A stretch of DNA of 32,777 nt from Silene noctiflora (GCA_009801015.1 VHZZ01001709.1:53651-86427), one strand, 5' to 3'; shown: positions 11,709 to 21,440, counted from the first letter of the stretch. Notes: generated by a model from the sequence alone, not told the origin. A program made the numbers and translations.

Positions 11709-11787
11709 CCTGTCCTGGAGGTCACCCATCCTAAGACTACTCCAAACCAAGCACACTTAATTATGGAGTTCGTTAGCATGGATAACC
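11709..11787 (-). pseudogene. 5S rRNA-derived sequence in the TRIM right LTR
   Basis: The plus strand contains GGAGGTCACCCATCCTAAGA and later CCAAGCACACTTAA, then GGAGTTCG. These are the reverse complement of the plant 5S rRNA internal promoter region (GGATGGGTGACCTCC, TTAAGCGTGCTTGG). The C-box equivalent is intact and the A-box equivalent has a few changes. The 5' and 3' parts of 5S are decayed, so this is not a functional 5S gene. It could still recruit TFIIIA. Confidence 0.7.
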
Positions 11788-12570
11788 ATAAAAAAAAGTG
11801 CACTTTGTTAATATGAGTAGTACTTTCAATCACTTTCAGCAATAGTCATTTAAGTCTATCAATGAATCTGTTCAAGGGGGTACCCCGCCAGAATAACGTC
11901 TTCGATTCACATAGAGTATTACACTCCCTAGATCATAAATGTGCAATTTCTCTTATGGCGGGTCCATAAGAGGAGACTCCAGGCGGCCCTCCGCGTTTGA
12001 CGGTGCCTCAGGGACTCGGTTACCCGTACCGATCCCCAACAACAAGTCTAATGCCAGCTCAATACCATATCAACAATAATCATTTTTAATCATCCATAAT
12101 CACATAATATCATGGAACATTATTGTCACAATCTCGATCACAAACCTTAATAATCATATAATCATATAATCCCAAGGATTGAGTAGAAAAAGTCTCTACC
12201 TTTTTGCAATTCCTCAAAACTAGCAATAATTAAAAGTGGTCCACAAATCAAGAACCAAGCAATCAACCGATCTCTCACAAATCCGGGCACCTATATTAAC
12301 ATATTAACATATAATCATACTTTATCCTTAATCAATTGTCGAATTATACATTATTTCCCCAAAATCCCTAATTTCTAGGGTTTGGTTTCATAAGATTCAA
12401 TAATATAGAAAAATCCTCAAATCCTTGGTTCAATTCTCTTACTAATAAATAGAATGATATTACTAACTATAGTCTTACAAAATAGATGAAGAATAGACTA
12501 AACTTACCACGAGAAGGATTTAAGAATGCACAATCTCTTGCTATATCTACTAATCTCCTCCTTAGATGTG

Positions 12571-12598
12571 TTTTTTTTTTTTGGGGGGGGGGGGGGGG
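12571..12598. repeat. T12-G16 homopolymer junction
   Basis: Twelve T are followed by sixteen G inside the left LTR. This has the same C-next-to-A form as the tract at 1978-2019, on the opposite strand. Confidence 0.85.
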
Positions 12599-12720
12599 TT
12601 CAGAAATGTGTTTAGAATGCACATATTGGGTTATGACGACGCAAGAGGCTATTTATATGAATCACTAAACCCCAAGTAAAATAGACAAAAAACCCGGAAA
12701 ATACGCTGGAAAGAAGGCCT

Positions 12721-12949
12721 TACTTGCCCGAGTACCAAAAATTACACGGTCGAGTGGCACCTACTCGGTCTAGTACCAAACTCACACTCGGTCAATTAGC
12801 ACCTACTCGGTCGAGTACAAAAATCTACTCTGTCTAGTACAAAACATACTCTGTCTAGTACGAAACCTACTCTGTCTAGTAGCATCGAACAGACCCCAGG
12901 CATCACTTAGGACACTCGATCAAGTACCAACCCTTACTCGACCGAGTCA
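12721..12949. repeat. Dyad array 1: about ten degenerate ACTCGGTCGAGT units
   Basis: Units of the form NACTCGGTCGAGTN (ACTCG and CGAGT as inverted arms around GT) lie about 20 bases apart. One is exact (around 12804), three read ACTCTGTCTAGT, and one reads ACTCGACCGAGT. The array lies close to the minus-strand 5' end of the LTR, downstream of its TATA box position. Confidence 0.75.
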
Positions 12950-12973
12950 CCAAATAAAATACGGAGTATTACA

Positions 12974-12987
12974 ATCCCCCCCCCCCC
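12974..12987 (-). other. Polypurine tract (minus strand) next to the left LTR
   Basis: A C run preceded by AT abuts TATTACA on the plus strand. On the minus strand this is a G run followed by AT and TGTAATACTCC, the standard arrangement of PPT then 3' LTR. Just inside is AACTTCGATGACGAAGTTC on the minus strand, a short palindrome-like stretch I recall from the 3' ends of plant chromoviruses of the Tekay type. Confidence 0.65.
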
Positions 12988-15298
12988 AAAATGAACTTCG
13001 TCATCGAAGTTCGCGCACCTATACTTACTACCAACAACGCGACTTGATAATGTAATACTCGATTCCAATTACAACCACTCTATCTTCATAAATGACAACA
13101 CTAACTTAACTACCCAACCATACATATTCATAATACACTACTATCAGCAACAAGACTAGCAAAATTTTGCGGTTATTTCATCCTATCTCCCTAAAAGTAA
13201 AGTTACGTCCACGAAACCTAAATCATACAAGGTCAAACAAGCACTAGTGAAGATACTGCTCCATCGAAATATCCTAAGTCTCCCTGTCTTCCCCTACATT
13301 ATGGTTCAACCATCATAATCCTCAAAAGTGCTACAGGCTGGTACCAATACATTTCGAATACATCATGAGCTGTCGGTCATCTTTGTCCTCATATTACTAA
13401 CACAATTTAAATTGATACATCATAACAACAACAATAACTATACGAATTCCATACTTCTAATATATACGCCGTCATATAATCATTCTTGTGTCCTCGACGA
13501 CCATGGTACAACCTTTTTATGACAAGCACTACCAAAATACATAAAATTTATGCTCGCTTAACAAAGTAAACCGTATAACCCAAACTAGAGGCGCGAAATT
13601 CTAACCTTTTTCAAAGGATTTTATCCAAAGTTCTCAACCATAAAGTCTCCAAAGTTATGCCGCAAAACTATACCAACACTTACAAACAAAATTACGCACG
13701 ATAAAATCCACAAGCAATATCACCCTTTCAACTACACAAAAGATCTACCACAAAATCCAATAACACTCCATGTTTACACATATCGTACTTTATACCATCA
13801 TTTTAACACCGTCTCTTAAGTCCTATCAACATTATCTTCTTTGTCAACCCTCAACCGTAACCCTTATACCTTTATTCAGTTATATTACCATGCAAAATCT
13901 TGTAATTAACGATTTTCTAAATGCACACTTATATACCTCTTATTCGCAAGACCACACCACTCGCAAGCCAAAGATAAAAAGAACCATGATAATAACACGA
14001 CACCAAACCTTAATCTCCTCCTTAACTGACATAATAAGTCAAAATTCGTTTCCAAAAACTAACCCTTGGTCTAAGGCCGGCCAACTCCGTATTCACTGCG
14101 AAGCTTATACATATATTTATAACCATGATATTCATACTCCTTTCTCGACAAGAATAGTAATCATCTCAAAAATATACTCAAGTATAAATTTCACCATCCT
14201 AATATCACCATATCTAATCATTGCCCCACTAAAAAACCAACACACTTTGAAGTATCATAGACTAGAAGTACCCCCATACGATGGAACGAACATGCAATTT
14301 CTAATTCAACACCGTATAGTTTCTCGTAACCGTGAATACTAATCCCGGTAATACTAAATCCGTAACTATATATCCTTATTACTATAACTAACACTCAACC
14401 AGATTACCTCATAGTCGATAACATAATCTCTTTACAACAATTCACCCTAAACTCGTAACAAATCCTTTAAAACCCCAAGTTCTCAATAACACAACCAATT
14501 TCAAATAACCATTGTCACTTCTCGACTTTACAAAATGACACACCCAATAATTAACGTCGGTACCATAATTTATCCACCATTATCATATTACACCTATGCA
14601 ACCACTCTTAAGTAAAGCGACATCAATCCAACATTCAATGTACCATTCCTACCACGGTCCCCCAATCTTTGAGCCACCAATGTGTTCCCAGTACCTAGTT
14701 TTATTCATTATAATACGGTTGTAGTTCAATTCCGTACTTATACCATATAATTTCGTGACTCATCATAAAACTATAGAATTTAAACATAATTGCTCAAACT
14801 AGTTTCACCACAGAACATTACTAGAACTTTTGCTAGATATCTTTCACCGCCTATTACTTAAAATAGTCCCCACTCCATGTAATTGATCACCTGAATCTTC
14901 ATCTTTCCATTACCAAAAATCTCTATTTAGCATCGTATCACAAACCATAAATAATATTTAGTTCACACCCCGTTCTAGTACCCTCTTATATTATTGCCTC
15001 ATAAATCCTTATTACTATCTATTTAGTTCACTCCAATCCTTAAATTAAAATTATACACTCCAACGACTATTAACAATAGGGCTGAGAAAAAAAATCCGAA
15101 CCACATTTTTAAACCGAAACCCGAATAAAGGAGACCGGAAATTCGGGTTTTTTTCTTGCTTGGGTGCCCGAACCGAATTAGTAAGTGCAAAAGCGGGTTA
15201 GATATGGATCCAAATAATAACAAATAAGAACCCTCTTTTAAAACGAATAACTTTTTCTAATGAAAAATAAAAATGAAACCGCTCATAACTTCAGAAGT
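12988..15298. other. AT-rich internal region of the minus-strand LTR element without recognisable gag-pol
   Basis: Both strands were read. Open frames such as the 190-codon frame at 13770-14342 (plus) are rich in Ile, Thr, Tyr and His and resemble no known domain. No RT (YXDD), integrase or gag zinc knuckle motif was seen on the minus strand. This would fit a non-autonomous large element (LARD-like) or an old spacer. The segment 15078-15210 holds repeats of CCGAACC/CCCGAA type common in plant intergenic DNA. Confidence 0.45.
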
Positions 15299-15431
15299 CA
15301 AAAGACTCAAAACCCTATTTCATTTCCTCTCACTCTCGGCCTCTCGCTCTTTCTTTCATCTCTTTAAACAAACCCTAAAACTCTAGATCTACTCTACTTG
15401 TTCATCAAATTTCAAGATTCCATCGATTCAG
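15299..15431 (+). other. Possible captured plant 5' UTR with donor site
   Basis: A TC-rich stretch (CTCTCACTCTCGGCCTCTCG, AAACCCTAAAAC) leads to GATTCAGGTTTGTATATTTG, which looks like a plant 5' UTR exon ending at a splice donor. Such leaders are typical of housekeeping genes. No coding sequence follows, so this may be a gene fragment picked up by the CACTA element or a coincidence of composition. Confidence 0.35.
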
Positions 15432-15779
15432 GTTTGTATATTTGACCCTTTTAGATCTTATTCATTTTTTTATTGTCCTCTTCATTTCCGATAATTTATT
15501 ACAAATTTAAGTGCACAATAACTCGTTTCTGTTTCATTTTTATTGAGTTTTTGTTTCACTTTTGCTGTACGAGTATATGTCGACGTGTCATTGCAATAAT
15601 TTTTTGAGAACTTGGTGATGGTGACTAATTGAAACCTTTAAGTTTTGAGATTAAATGCAAACATGTGTCGGGTTCTATTTTAGTTGGTGTATGTAATACA
15701 CTAGAAATACATCAACATATTACATACTTCATAATACTGTGGTAGGATCAAAGTAGATGAACAATAATCCTTAATGTTA

Positions 15780-16345
15780 CACTATGCCAATTAACCGCTA
15801 TTACAACGATTAAATAAGGTTCAATACCGTTTTAAAACAAAAAAACGAAATCGTTTTAGAACCTACCGTTGTTAATTATTGCCCACGGTTTTGAAAAACA
15901 CGGAACCGTTAACTCTTTGAAAACGGTTTGAGAAAACCGTAGTCAAAACGAAGACAACGGTTACATTCCATTGTCAAATATAATACTGACAACGGTTTTA
16001 CAGAATGAAAACCGTTGTTAATGTGTAAGAACGGATACACAATTGTTGCCTTATATGGTAATGACAATGGTTTTTAATGAAAAAAACGGTTTTAAATATT
16101 CGGTATGACAACGGTTTTATTTCGTTATCAATCTCCAATGGAGGGAAAATATTTACAACGGTTTTTGTAACACAAAAACCGTTGTAAATTCAATACATAT
16201 GACAATGGTTCTCATTCGTTATATTTATTTTTGGCGGCAAACATTAATTAGCATTGGTGGGAAAATATGTCAACGATTTGGTAATTAAAAAAAACCGTCA
16301 GTTAATTTTAGACAACGGTTTTCGCAGAACCGTTATCGTTTTGTT
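15780..16345 (-). mobile_element. CACTA (En/Spm) terminus with subterminal ACAACGGTT / AACCGTTGT repeats
   Basis: The terminus CACTATGCCAATTAACCG starts at 15780. Beyond it, ACAACGGTTTT-like units occur at least ten times in both orientations, often as hairpins such as ACAACGGTTTTTGTAACAC followed by AAAAACCGTTGT near 16155-16190. Dense short subterminal repeats in both orientations behind a CACTA end are the hallmark of plant CACTA elements and bind their TnpA-type protein. The gene remnant at 16616-16910 points toward this end, so this is the 3' terminus of a minus-strand element. The other terminus was not found. Confidence 0.7.
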
Positions 16346-16450
16346 GTATATTTATTTTAAAAAAAAATGGATTTTTGCAGGTTCCAACGCTTGCTGAATA
16401 TGCTATTTTTTCAGTAGCATTTAAGCAGCTATGCACTGCACTACAAAAAT

Positions 16451-16561
16451 TCAATCCATCATTAAAATAATATATAGAATGATCAATTCAATCCAGCATC
16501 AAAATAATACACAGAATGATCAATTCAACCCAACGTCAAGATAATACGATAGGGTGATCAA
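16451..16561. repeat. Three tandem 37-bp units
   Basis: Units at 16451-16487, 16488-16524 and 16525-16561 share the pattern TCAAYCCANC...ATAAT...GATCAA. The first two differ at a few positions and the third is more diverged. It lies between the CACTA subterminal repeats and the protease-like gene remnant. Confidence 0.75.
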
Positions 16562-16615
16562 AACTCAATACACATGACTCTATATACACACATACATACA
16601 TAATGAGCGTAGCGC

Positions 16616-16910
16616 ACTAACGAGGATGCTGAAGTGAAAGAAAATATTTGGCCCACCGATCTCTAACATCGTTGATTTCATCTTTTGTGTAGTACGGCTC
16701 TCCGTTGAGTTTTAGTGGAAACTAGAAATCAAAATATAAAGAATAAATGGAAATATACAGAATTAAACCCAAGCAAGTTATGTAATACTATAATATTTAT
16801 TTAAACACACTAACCTTAGAAGAAATGCTGTAATATTTAGCCTTGATAATCTCCAACATGGACTGACAAATGAAAAACGCGTATTGTTTATTATCTGGCT
16901 GTAAAGGAGA
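16616..16910 (-). pseudogene. Ulp1-like (C48) cysteine protease C-terminus of a CACTA element
   Basis: Two minus-strand exons with good splice sites are visible. Exon 16910-16815 encodes SPLQPDNKQYAFFICQSMLE and a little more. Exon 16721-16616 encodes FPLKLNGEPYYTKDEINDVR and DRWAKYFLSLQHPR, then TAG. In the Ulp1-like ORFs of plant CACTA elements the matching block is Q-P-x(3-4)-[DQ]-C-G-[YF]-[YF]-[VI]-C, followed by a tail with EI-[DN]-[ED]-[VI]-R-x-x-W-A. Here the Cys-Gly pair is replaced by Tyr-Ala (QYAFFIC), so the catalytic cysteine is missing. Upstream (16990-17100) more protein-like stretches occur but the frames are broken. The gene reads toward the terminus at 15780, supporting one element. 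It is probably dead. Confidence 0.6.
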
Positions 16911-17396
16911 CTGTTATATAAATCACACAAAAATAAGCTAAATTAGATCAACCTGTCGCATATACATAACTTAAATGATACAAGTTATTACTAAGAAGAT
17001 ACGTACTTGTTCCACAAGAAGTTTGGAGGGGCGTTATCGCTGGCAAATTGCTCAAGTGGAGATATTCTTCTTTTTTCATCAAAAACTCTAATTCATACAC
17101 GAAATTATAATTAGCATATATATGGGTCAATAATATTGATTGCGACATTAAAAGGATAATATAATTTAAAGGCCATATAATAATAAATGGCATTATTAAA
17201 GGCCAAGTTGTAATTAAACCTACGCAGTTATCATCTTTACAAACTTTTTAGACGGATGGCCACCGACTGAGTCAATCCATCAGACTGTTTTTGTTGTGAC
17301 GTTGATTGCCACTAGCACCCAATGCTTTAAGACCCAAGACAAACGTAAGAACATAGTCTACGACTCAAAACAAACATATATCCACCTAGAAAGGAC

Positions 17397-17632
17397 ACTC
17401 GGTCGAGTGCCAAGGACACTCGGTCGAGCACACTCAACTCGGTCGAGTCACATATGTACTCGGTCGAGTTCAAATGTTCCAAAACCTGGACAGAAAATAC
17501 CAGAAAATACACTCGGTCGAGTAAAAAACTTCCAGCTCTTCTGTCATAAAACTCAATTTACCCACTCGGTCGAGTGCCAGGGGCTCGGTCGAGTACCTTG
17601 TACTCGGTCGAGTTTCCCTCACTCGGTTGAGT
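17397..17632. repeat. Dyad array 2: nine ACTCGGTCGAGT units
   Basis: Units start at 17397, 17418, 17437, 17458, 17511, 17564, 17583, 17602 and 17621. Six match the 12-mer exactly, and the others differ by one base. Spacing is irregular, about 19-53 bases. This is the best preserved of the three arrays. It lies on the inner side of the leader of the minus-strand LTR element. Confidence 0.85.
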
Positions 17633-17639
17633 CATGCCA

Positions 17640-17989
17640 AGCTCGAACTACCCCCATGCTTATACAAAGCATAAACCACACATTTATCCTACACATGTTA
17701 CTACTGTTCAACCATGCTCAACACTTTCAACACATAATCACATGCTTCACATACTTCACATATCCTCCTTTCAACTCATACATACAACATTCAACATACA
17801 TATGAAATATATAAGCATACAACGACCCTTGACACCCCATAATGACTGGTTCAAAGTTGTAAAGGCAAAATGCGGCCTTAGGACGTCTCCCAAGCCTTTG
17901 CGATAGCTCTAAGCAACTCCTACCCGGGTTAATTTTATTTAGACACTCTATTTTCTTTTTGTTCATTGGTTTTAGGTTCCAAAATCGTC
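17640..17989 (-). other. Untranslated leader of the minus-strand LTR element
   Basis: The stretch between the PBS and dyad array 2 has no recognisable gag. A 91-codon minus-strand frame covers it, but it runs into the PBS and shows no family motif. Position alone argues that it is the leader. Confidence 0.45.
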
Positions 17990-18001
17990 GCTCTGATACC
18001 A
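17990..18001 (-). other. Primer binding site (initiator tRNA-Met) of the minus-strand LTR element
   Basis: The plus strand reads GCTCTGATACCA, so the minus strand reads TGGTATCAGAGC, the full 12-base match to the complement of the initiator tRNA-Met 3' end. It begins three bases inside the LTR end (TGTTACA on the minus strand). Confidence 0.85.
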
Positions 18002-18004
18002 CTT

Positions 18005-19352
18005 TGTAACACCCTCATATCCCAAGGTACTTTATCAAGGACTACCTTAAGATATGAGGATGCTACTATCTCAGTTACCCGAGGTAATGTACATCATAGA
18101 AACCACAATGAAACATAAACTGAATGATTAACTTATTAAATGTTACAAGTCTCCAAAAATATAAATACAATTCCAAAAACCAAAACTTTGATAAAGTATA
18201 AAACAACGACAGGCGGAAGCTAAACTAAAAAAAGACTAGTGATGACTCCGCCCTGCCAAAACCCGCAGCAACATCAACAACAATATCCATCATCACCTGT
18301 TAAGCCAACTGCTCACCATCCCCGAATGAATCACCACAGTTTTGAAAACATAACAGGGTCGGTCAACTATACAACAATACGATATAATAACAAAACATAT
18401 AAATCCACAGTAACTGTAACCAATATCTCCATACTCCATAGTAACCAGTAACTGAATACACACCGAGGTGTGTCTCCATGCCAGATTACCCATCGCAACA
18501 GGTAATCTTCGCCGCCAGTGGGGACCGCAGCCGTACCACCTAAACCCTGCTCATCGCAACGAGCGAACCCAAGTCCATTAATGTGCACATTCCCCTTGCG
18601 TCGAGAAACACAAGAGGCGAACAATGGGGTGAGACCATCTCTTTCAGTGGCTCACAATACCAACATCCATACCAATAAAGTACCAATACCATAGCCACAA
18701 CATATTTCAATCATAAGGTAATATCAAAGATCGTCACATCATACACCATACTGATCTATAATCAACTGAGTAGGGAAACCCTACCTGATAAGCAATCCAA
18801 TCAACACAGCACAAGATCTCGAAAGCTTCGTCTACGAAATCTCCTCCTATAATACAAGTAATCAATCAATATCATGGAATAAGGAAATCTAGTCCAAAAC
18901 CCCCAAAATACCCAAACTAGGGTTTCATCAATCTAATTCAAAATCATAAAAGACTAGACCAATTACCTTACCCTGACGAATGAAAATGCAATGATATATG
19001 TGATGAACTCGCCTTGAATTGATAGGAATAAGAGAGAAGCATTTTACGTTGTTCATTTTTGTGGAAAAGTGTTAAAGCTGCTTTATAAAATGTTTTTAAG
19101 ATTATAACATGCTTCCCGTCTTATTTATATCAAACCGCGGAAAAAATCCGTAACAAACTTGACACTCGATCGATTATGAGCCACTCGACCGAGTAAGGAA
19201 CACTCGAACGAGTGCAGGACATTCGATCGAGTGAGACACACTCGACCGGGTGCTAAATCACTCTCCCAAGTTCATAACAAACAAAACTCTGACAGACTAC
19301 TCAAAACAGCTACTAGGTCGAGTTTCCTAGGCCATAAATCAGATGTATTACA
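18005..19352 (-). mobile_element. Right (5') LTR of a minus-strand LTR retrotransposon
   Basis: On the plus strand it runs from TGTAACACCC to GATGTATTACA. The minus-strand sense therefore opens TGTAATACATC and closes GGGTGTTACA, followed by the PBS. It is 1348 bases long, with a minus-strand TATA-like ATATAAAT at 19122-19130 and a dyad array (19163-19324) between the TATA box and the LTR start. It has no coding capacity. The sequence abutting on its outer side (19353 on) is the middle of a Tat-type gag, so it sits in or against that element. Confidence 0.7.
19163..19324. repeat. Dyad array 3: six ACTCGRNCGAGT-type units
   Basis: Units at about 19163, 19182, 19201, 19220 and 19239 lie exactly 19 bases apart and read ACTCGATCGATT, ACTCGACCGAGT, ACTCGAACGAGT, ATTCGATCGAGT and ACTCGACCGGGT. 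One more, ACTAGGTCGAGT, is at about 19312. The centre two bases vary while the arms ACTCG/CGAGT are kept. Confidence 0.75.
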
Positions 19353-20405
19353 GCCGCAATAGATGAAGATCTGTATTCTATCACGATACCTACCATTTTC
19401 GACTTTATAGCATGGGTAAGAAGTGTGAGTAGGCAAGTCATTGACTTAGAGGACATAGTTTCCCAACTTAAAGGATCCCATATCACATCCCACCAGGAAA
19501 AGCCTGTGCAAATGGTCACTACCTTCTCTGAGGATTCCACAATGCCAGAGGTTATCGCAGTAATCGACGAGTTAGTTCAGCAAGTTACTGAATTAGAAGA
19601 TGAGATCATGTAACTAGAAAAGCTCAACACCATTAATGGTGTGTGGGAAGATGATGATGAAGATGTCTATCTCGCAGAACATCCCTTGGTCAAAACCTTG
19701 GACCTTGACGTCGATCACCTCACTCGATCAAGTCGCCCATATCAAAACGTCACTCTAGGGCCAACAAATAGCACTGTTCCTACAAGAAATCTTACTTAAC
19801 CAGATACAGATGAGACATTGGCTACTGATTCATTAATGAAGCAGTTTCAAAGAACCAAGGCCGATCTTTCAGTTCGACAACTAATATCAAGCTTGTTCCG
19901 ACATCGCCAAGCTTTGCTACAAACGCTTGCTAAACTAAATACCGATTCTACCCCAAATGACGTAGTCAATCTAGTCCTCCAAGACTCAATCAAGTTAAGT
20001 AACCCAAATACTTTCTCAGATGAAGACCTACCCCCATTTGGTGTTAACCACAGTCTAGCTCTATACATCACCATCACGTGCCTCAAGAAGAACATACCTA
20101 TGATATTGGTAGATGACAGTTTGCAATTAATATCATACCACTCAAAACCGCGCACAAACTGGGCACAAAAAAGTCAGATTGGATTCCAACAAATCAGGGA
20201 GCTCGTGCATACGACGGGACACGTCGTAAAGTAGTGGGTCTCGTTGATCTTACTATAACCATTGGTCCAGTAGAAAGAAAAATCAATTTCCAAATAGTAT
20301 ACATCGAGGCATCATTCAACATACTACTAGGGAGGCCTTGGATCCATGCTTTTAAAGCTATGACATCCACCCTTCACCAGAAAATCAAAATCCATTTGGA
20401 TGGCT
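19353..20405 (+). pseudogene. Tat-lineage Ty3/gypsy gag C-terminus and aspartic protease (5'-truncated, broken)
   Basis: The frame opens at the LTR junction with DEDLYSITIPTIFDFIAWVR, then coiled segments (QQVTELEDEI) and TRSSRPYQNVTLGPTN. The protease block holds LVDD, then in another frame PLKTAHKLG, DWIPTNQG, then GPVERKINFQIVYIEASFN and LLGRPWIHA. These blocks are the conserved pre-RT region of plant Tat elements. The protease active-site region (DDGSA type, about 20112-20122) has lost one base, so the ORF shifts there. Stops also occur after 19608 and at about 19797. The capsid and everything 5' are missing, since the sequence starts exactly where the neighbouring LTR ends. Confidence 0.75.
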
Positions 20406-21440
20406 AAGTGATGAAAATCGCTGCGCCTCCAATCAAAGAAATCATTGAGAAGGTGTCCAATAACCAGATCGCTTCTGACCCAATACACGAGTTGGGAGAA
20501 TTTCAAATCGTCAATCTCATAGAGAGCGAACTATCTCCACTATACTTCAATCCTCACTATAATCTTGTGGTCAATCACATACTTAAGTCTTAGGGATACT
20601 TCACAGGGATTCCTATGAACCCCATCAGAAAGAATACAGTTGCACCTTTAAGGAGGGTAATTCTCAAAGAATACCTCTAGAGCTAAGGTACAAACCAACT
20701 GTGGAAGAATCTTTCTAAATGCTCGCTTAGCTCAACGCTCGAATGTATAAAGGTGTCTAGTTGCGACCATATCACCTTACATTAAATGGGTACTTCGTCA
20801 GAGAAGGAGAATATGAATATTTTCATAATTTTCCCGAACCATGGATGCATGAAGGCAACAGGCTAGCCGGAATAGAAGTTTTCCACAACTGCTACTTTAT
20901 CCCTTAAGAAACGGTTCCTACCTTTAGAACCCCTTCGAAACCTTGCCTCGACAGTCAAGCCGTCAGCCTTCTATTTGGGGAAGATCGATTTGTAAAGGCA
21001 GCCCAGGACGAGATCATTACCATGATACTACGGGATGACCATTTTGACCCTATAACTCTAATTACAGATGCAGATCCATCAAAAAGGCAAACAGGATGGA
21101 GAAAGTCGATCAAATGGACAGATAATCAAGGAAGACTCTTCAAGCTCACCACAGGCGAAGGAGAGATGTTTAAAGAAGAGCCAGAAGACGATGAATTCGA
21201 TTCTGAGTCTGAGTCTGAGTCGGAACTAGAGTCTGAGTCTAAGTCTAGAGAAGTCATCAAAGAGTCTCCTCATGTTACCAACCCCACTACTTTTAGTTCT
21301 ACTAGTTTAGCATCAAGTAGAAGTACCTTTGGGCCTATCCCAGCAACTGTCCCTCCTTTGCCACTGACCAATGATCAATTGGATTCTTTGTTTCAGTTAT
21401 TTTCAAATTTTAATATGAATAAATCAAATTCTGCTTACCC
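20406..21440 (+). pseudogene. Tat pol linker between protease and RT, with acidic Ser-Glu repeat
   Basis: Includes APPIKEIIEKVSNNQIASDP and, after several stops, a frame at 21022-21522 with TGWRKSIKWTDNQGRLF and a run of Ser-Glu dipeptides (DSESESESELESESKS, from repeats of GAGTCT). Acidic, low-complexity linkers before the RT are usual in Tat polyproteins. A frameshift near 21440 passes to the RT frame. Confidence 0.6.

Larger units (their letters stand above)
11203..11923 (-). mobile_element. Cassandra-like TRIM retrotransposon carrying 5S rRNA sequence, nested in an LTR
   Basis: Two direct repeats, 11231-11435 and 11719-11923, share about 204 aligned bases, including GATATGAGTAGTACTTTCAA. 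They flank an internal region of 141 bases. On the minus strand the right LTR (11577-11923, 347 bases) begins TGTAATACTC and ends GGGAGTGTTACA. A PBS for initiator tRNA-Met follows it, and a G-rich PPT (TGTGGGGGTG) precedes the left LTR. Both LTRs contain 5S rRNA-like sequence. Small size, no coding capacity and 5S sequence in the LTRs define the Cassandra group. The left LTR lacks its outer about 140 bases, so the copy is truncated. Confidence 0.75.
10837..12973 (-). mobile_element. Left (3') LTR of a minus-strand LTR retrotransposon, split by a nested TRIM
   Basis: On the plus strand it opens TATAACACCCCC, a one-base variant of the TGTAACACCC end seen at 18005, and closes GGAGTATTACA at 12973, so the minus-strand sense is TGTAATACTCC...GGGTGTTA. 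Removing the nested insert (about 11203-11923) leaves about 1.4 kb, close to the 1348 bases of the LTR at 18005-19352. The two share the motif TTTCCCGAGGTA / TTACCCGAGGTA near the same end, a minus-strand TATA box (ATATAAAT at about 12652 and 19125) and a dyad array near the other end. They are strongly diverged otherwise, so they may be LTRs of one old element or of two related elements. Confidence 0.6.

Noticed and set aside
12974..12987. C tract considered as a third C-A artefact tract
   Set aside because: Its position directly next to TATTACA makes it a polypurine tract on the minus strand.
13770..14342. 190-codon plus-strand open frame
   Set aside because: Composition (Ile, Thr, Tyr, His, Leu) follows the AT/C-rich DNA. 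It has no domain, no splice context, and lies in the interior of an LTR element.
19726..19739. ACTCGATCAAGT considered as a further dyad unit
   Set aside because: It is a single copy within the conserved Tat coding block LTRSSRPYQ, so the match is explained by coding sequence.
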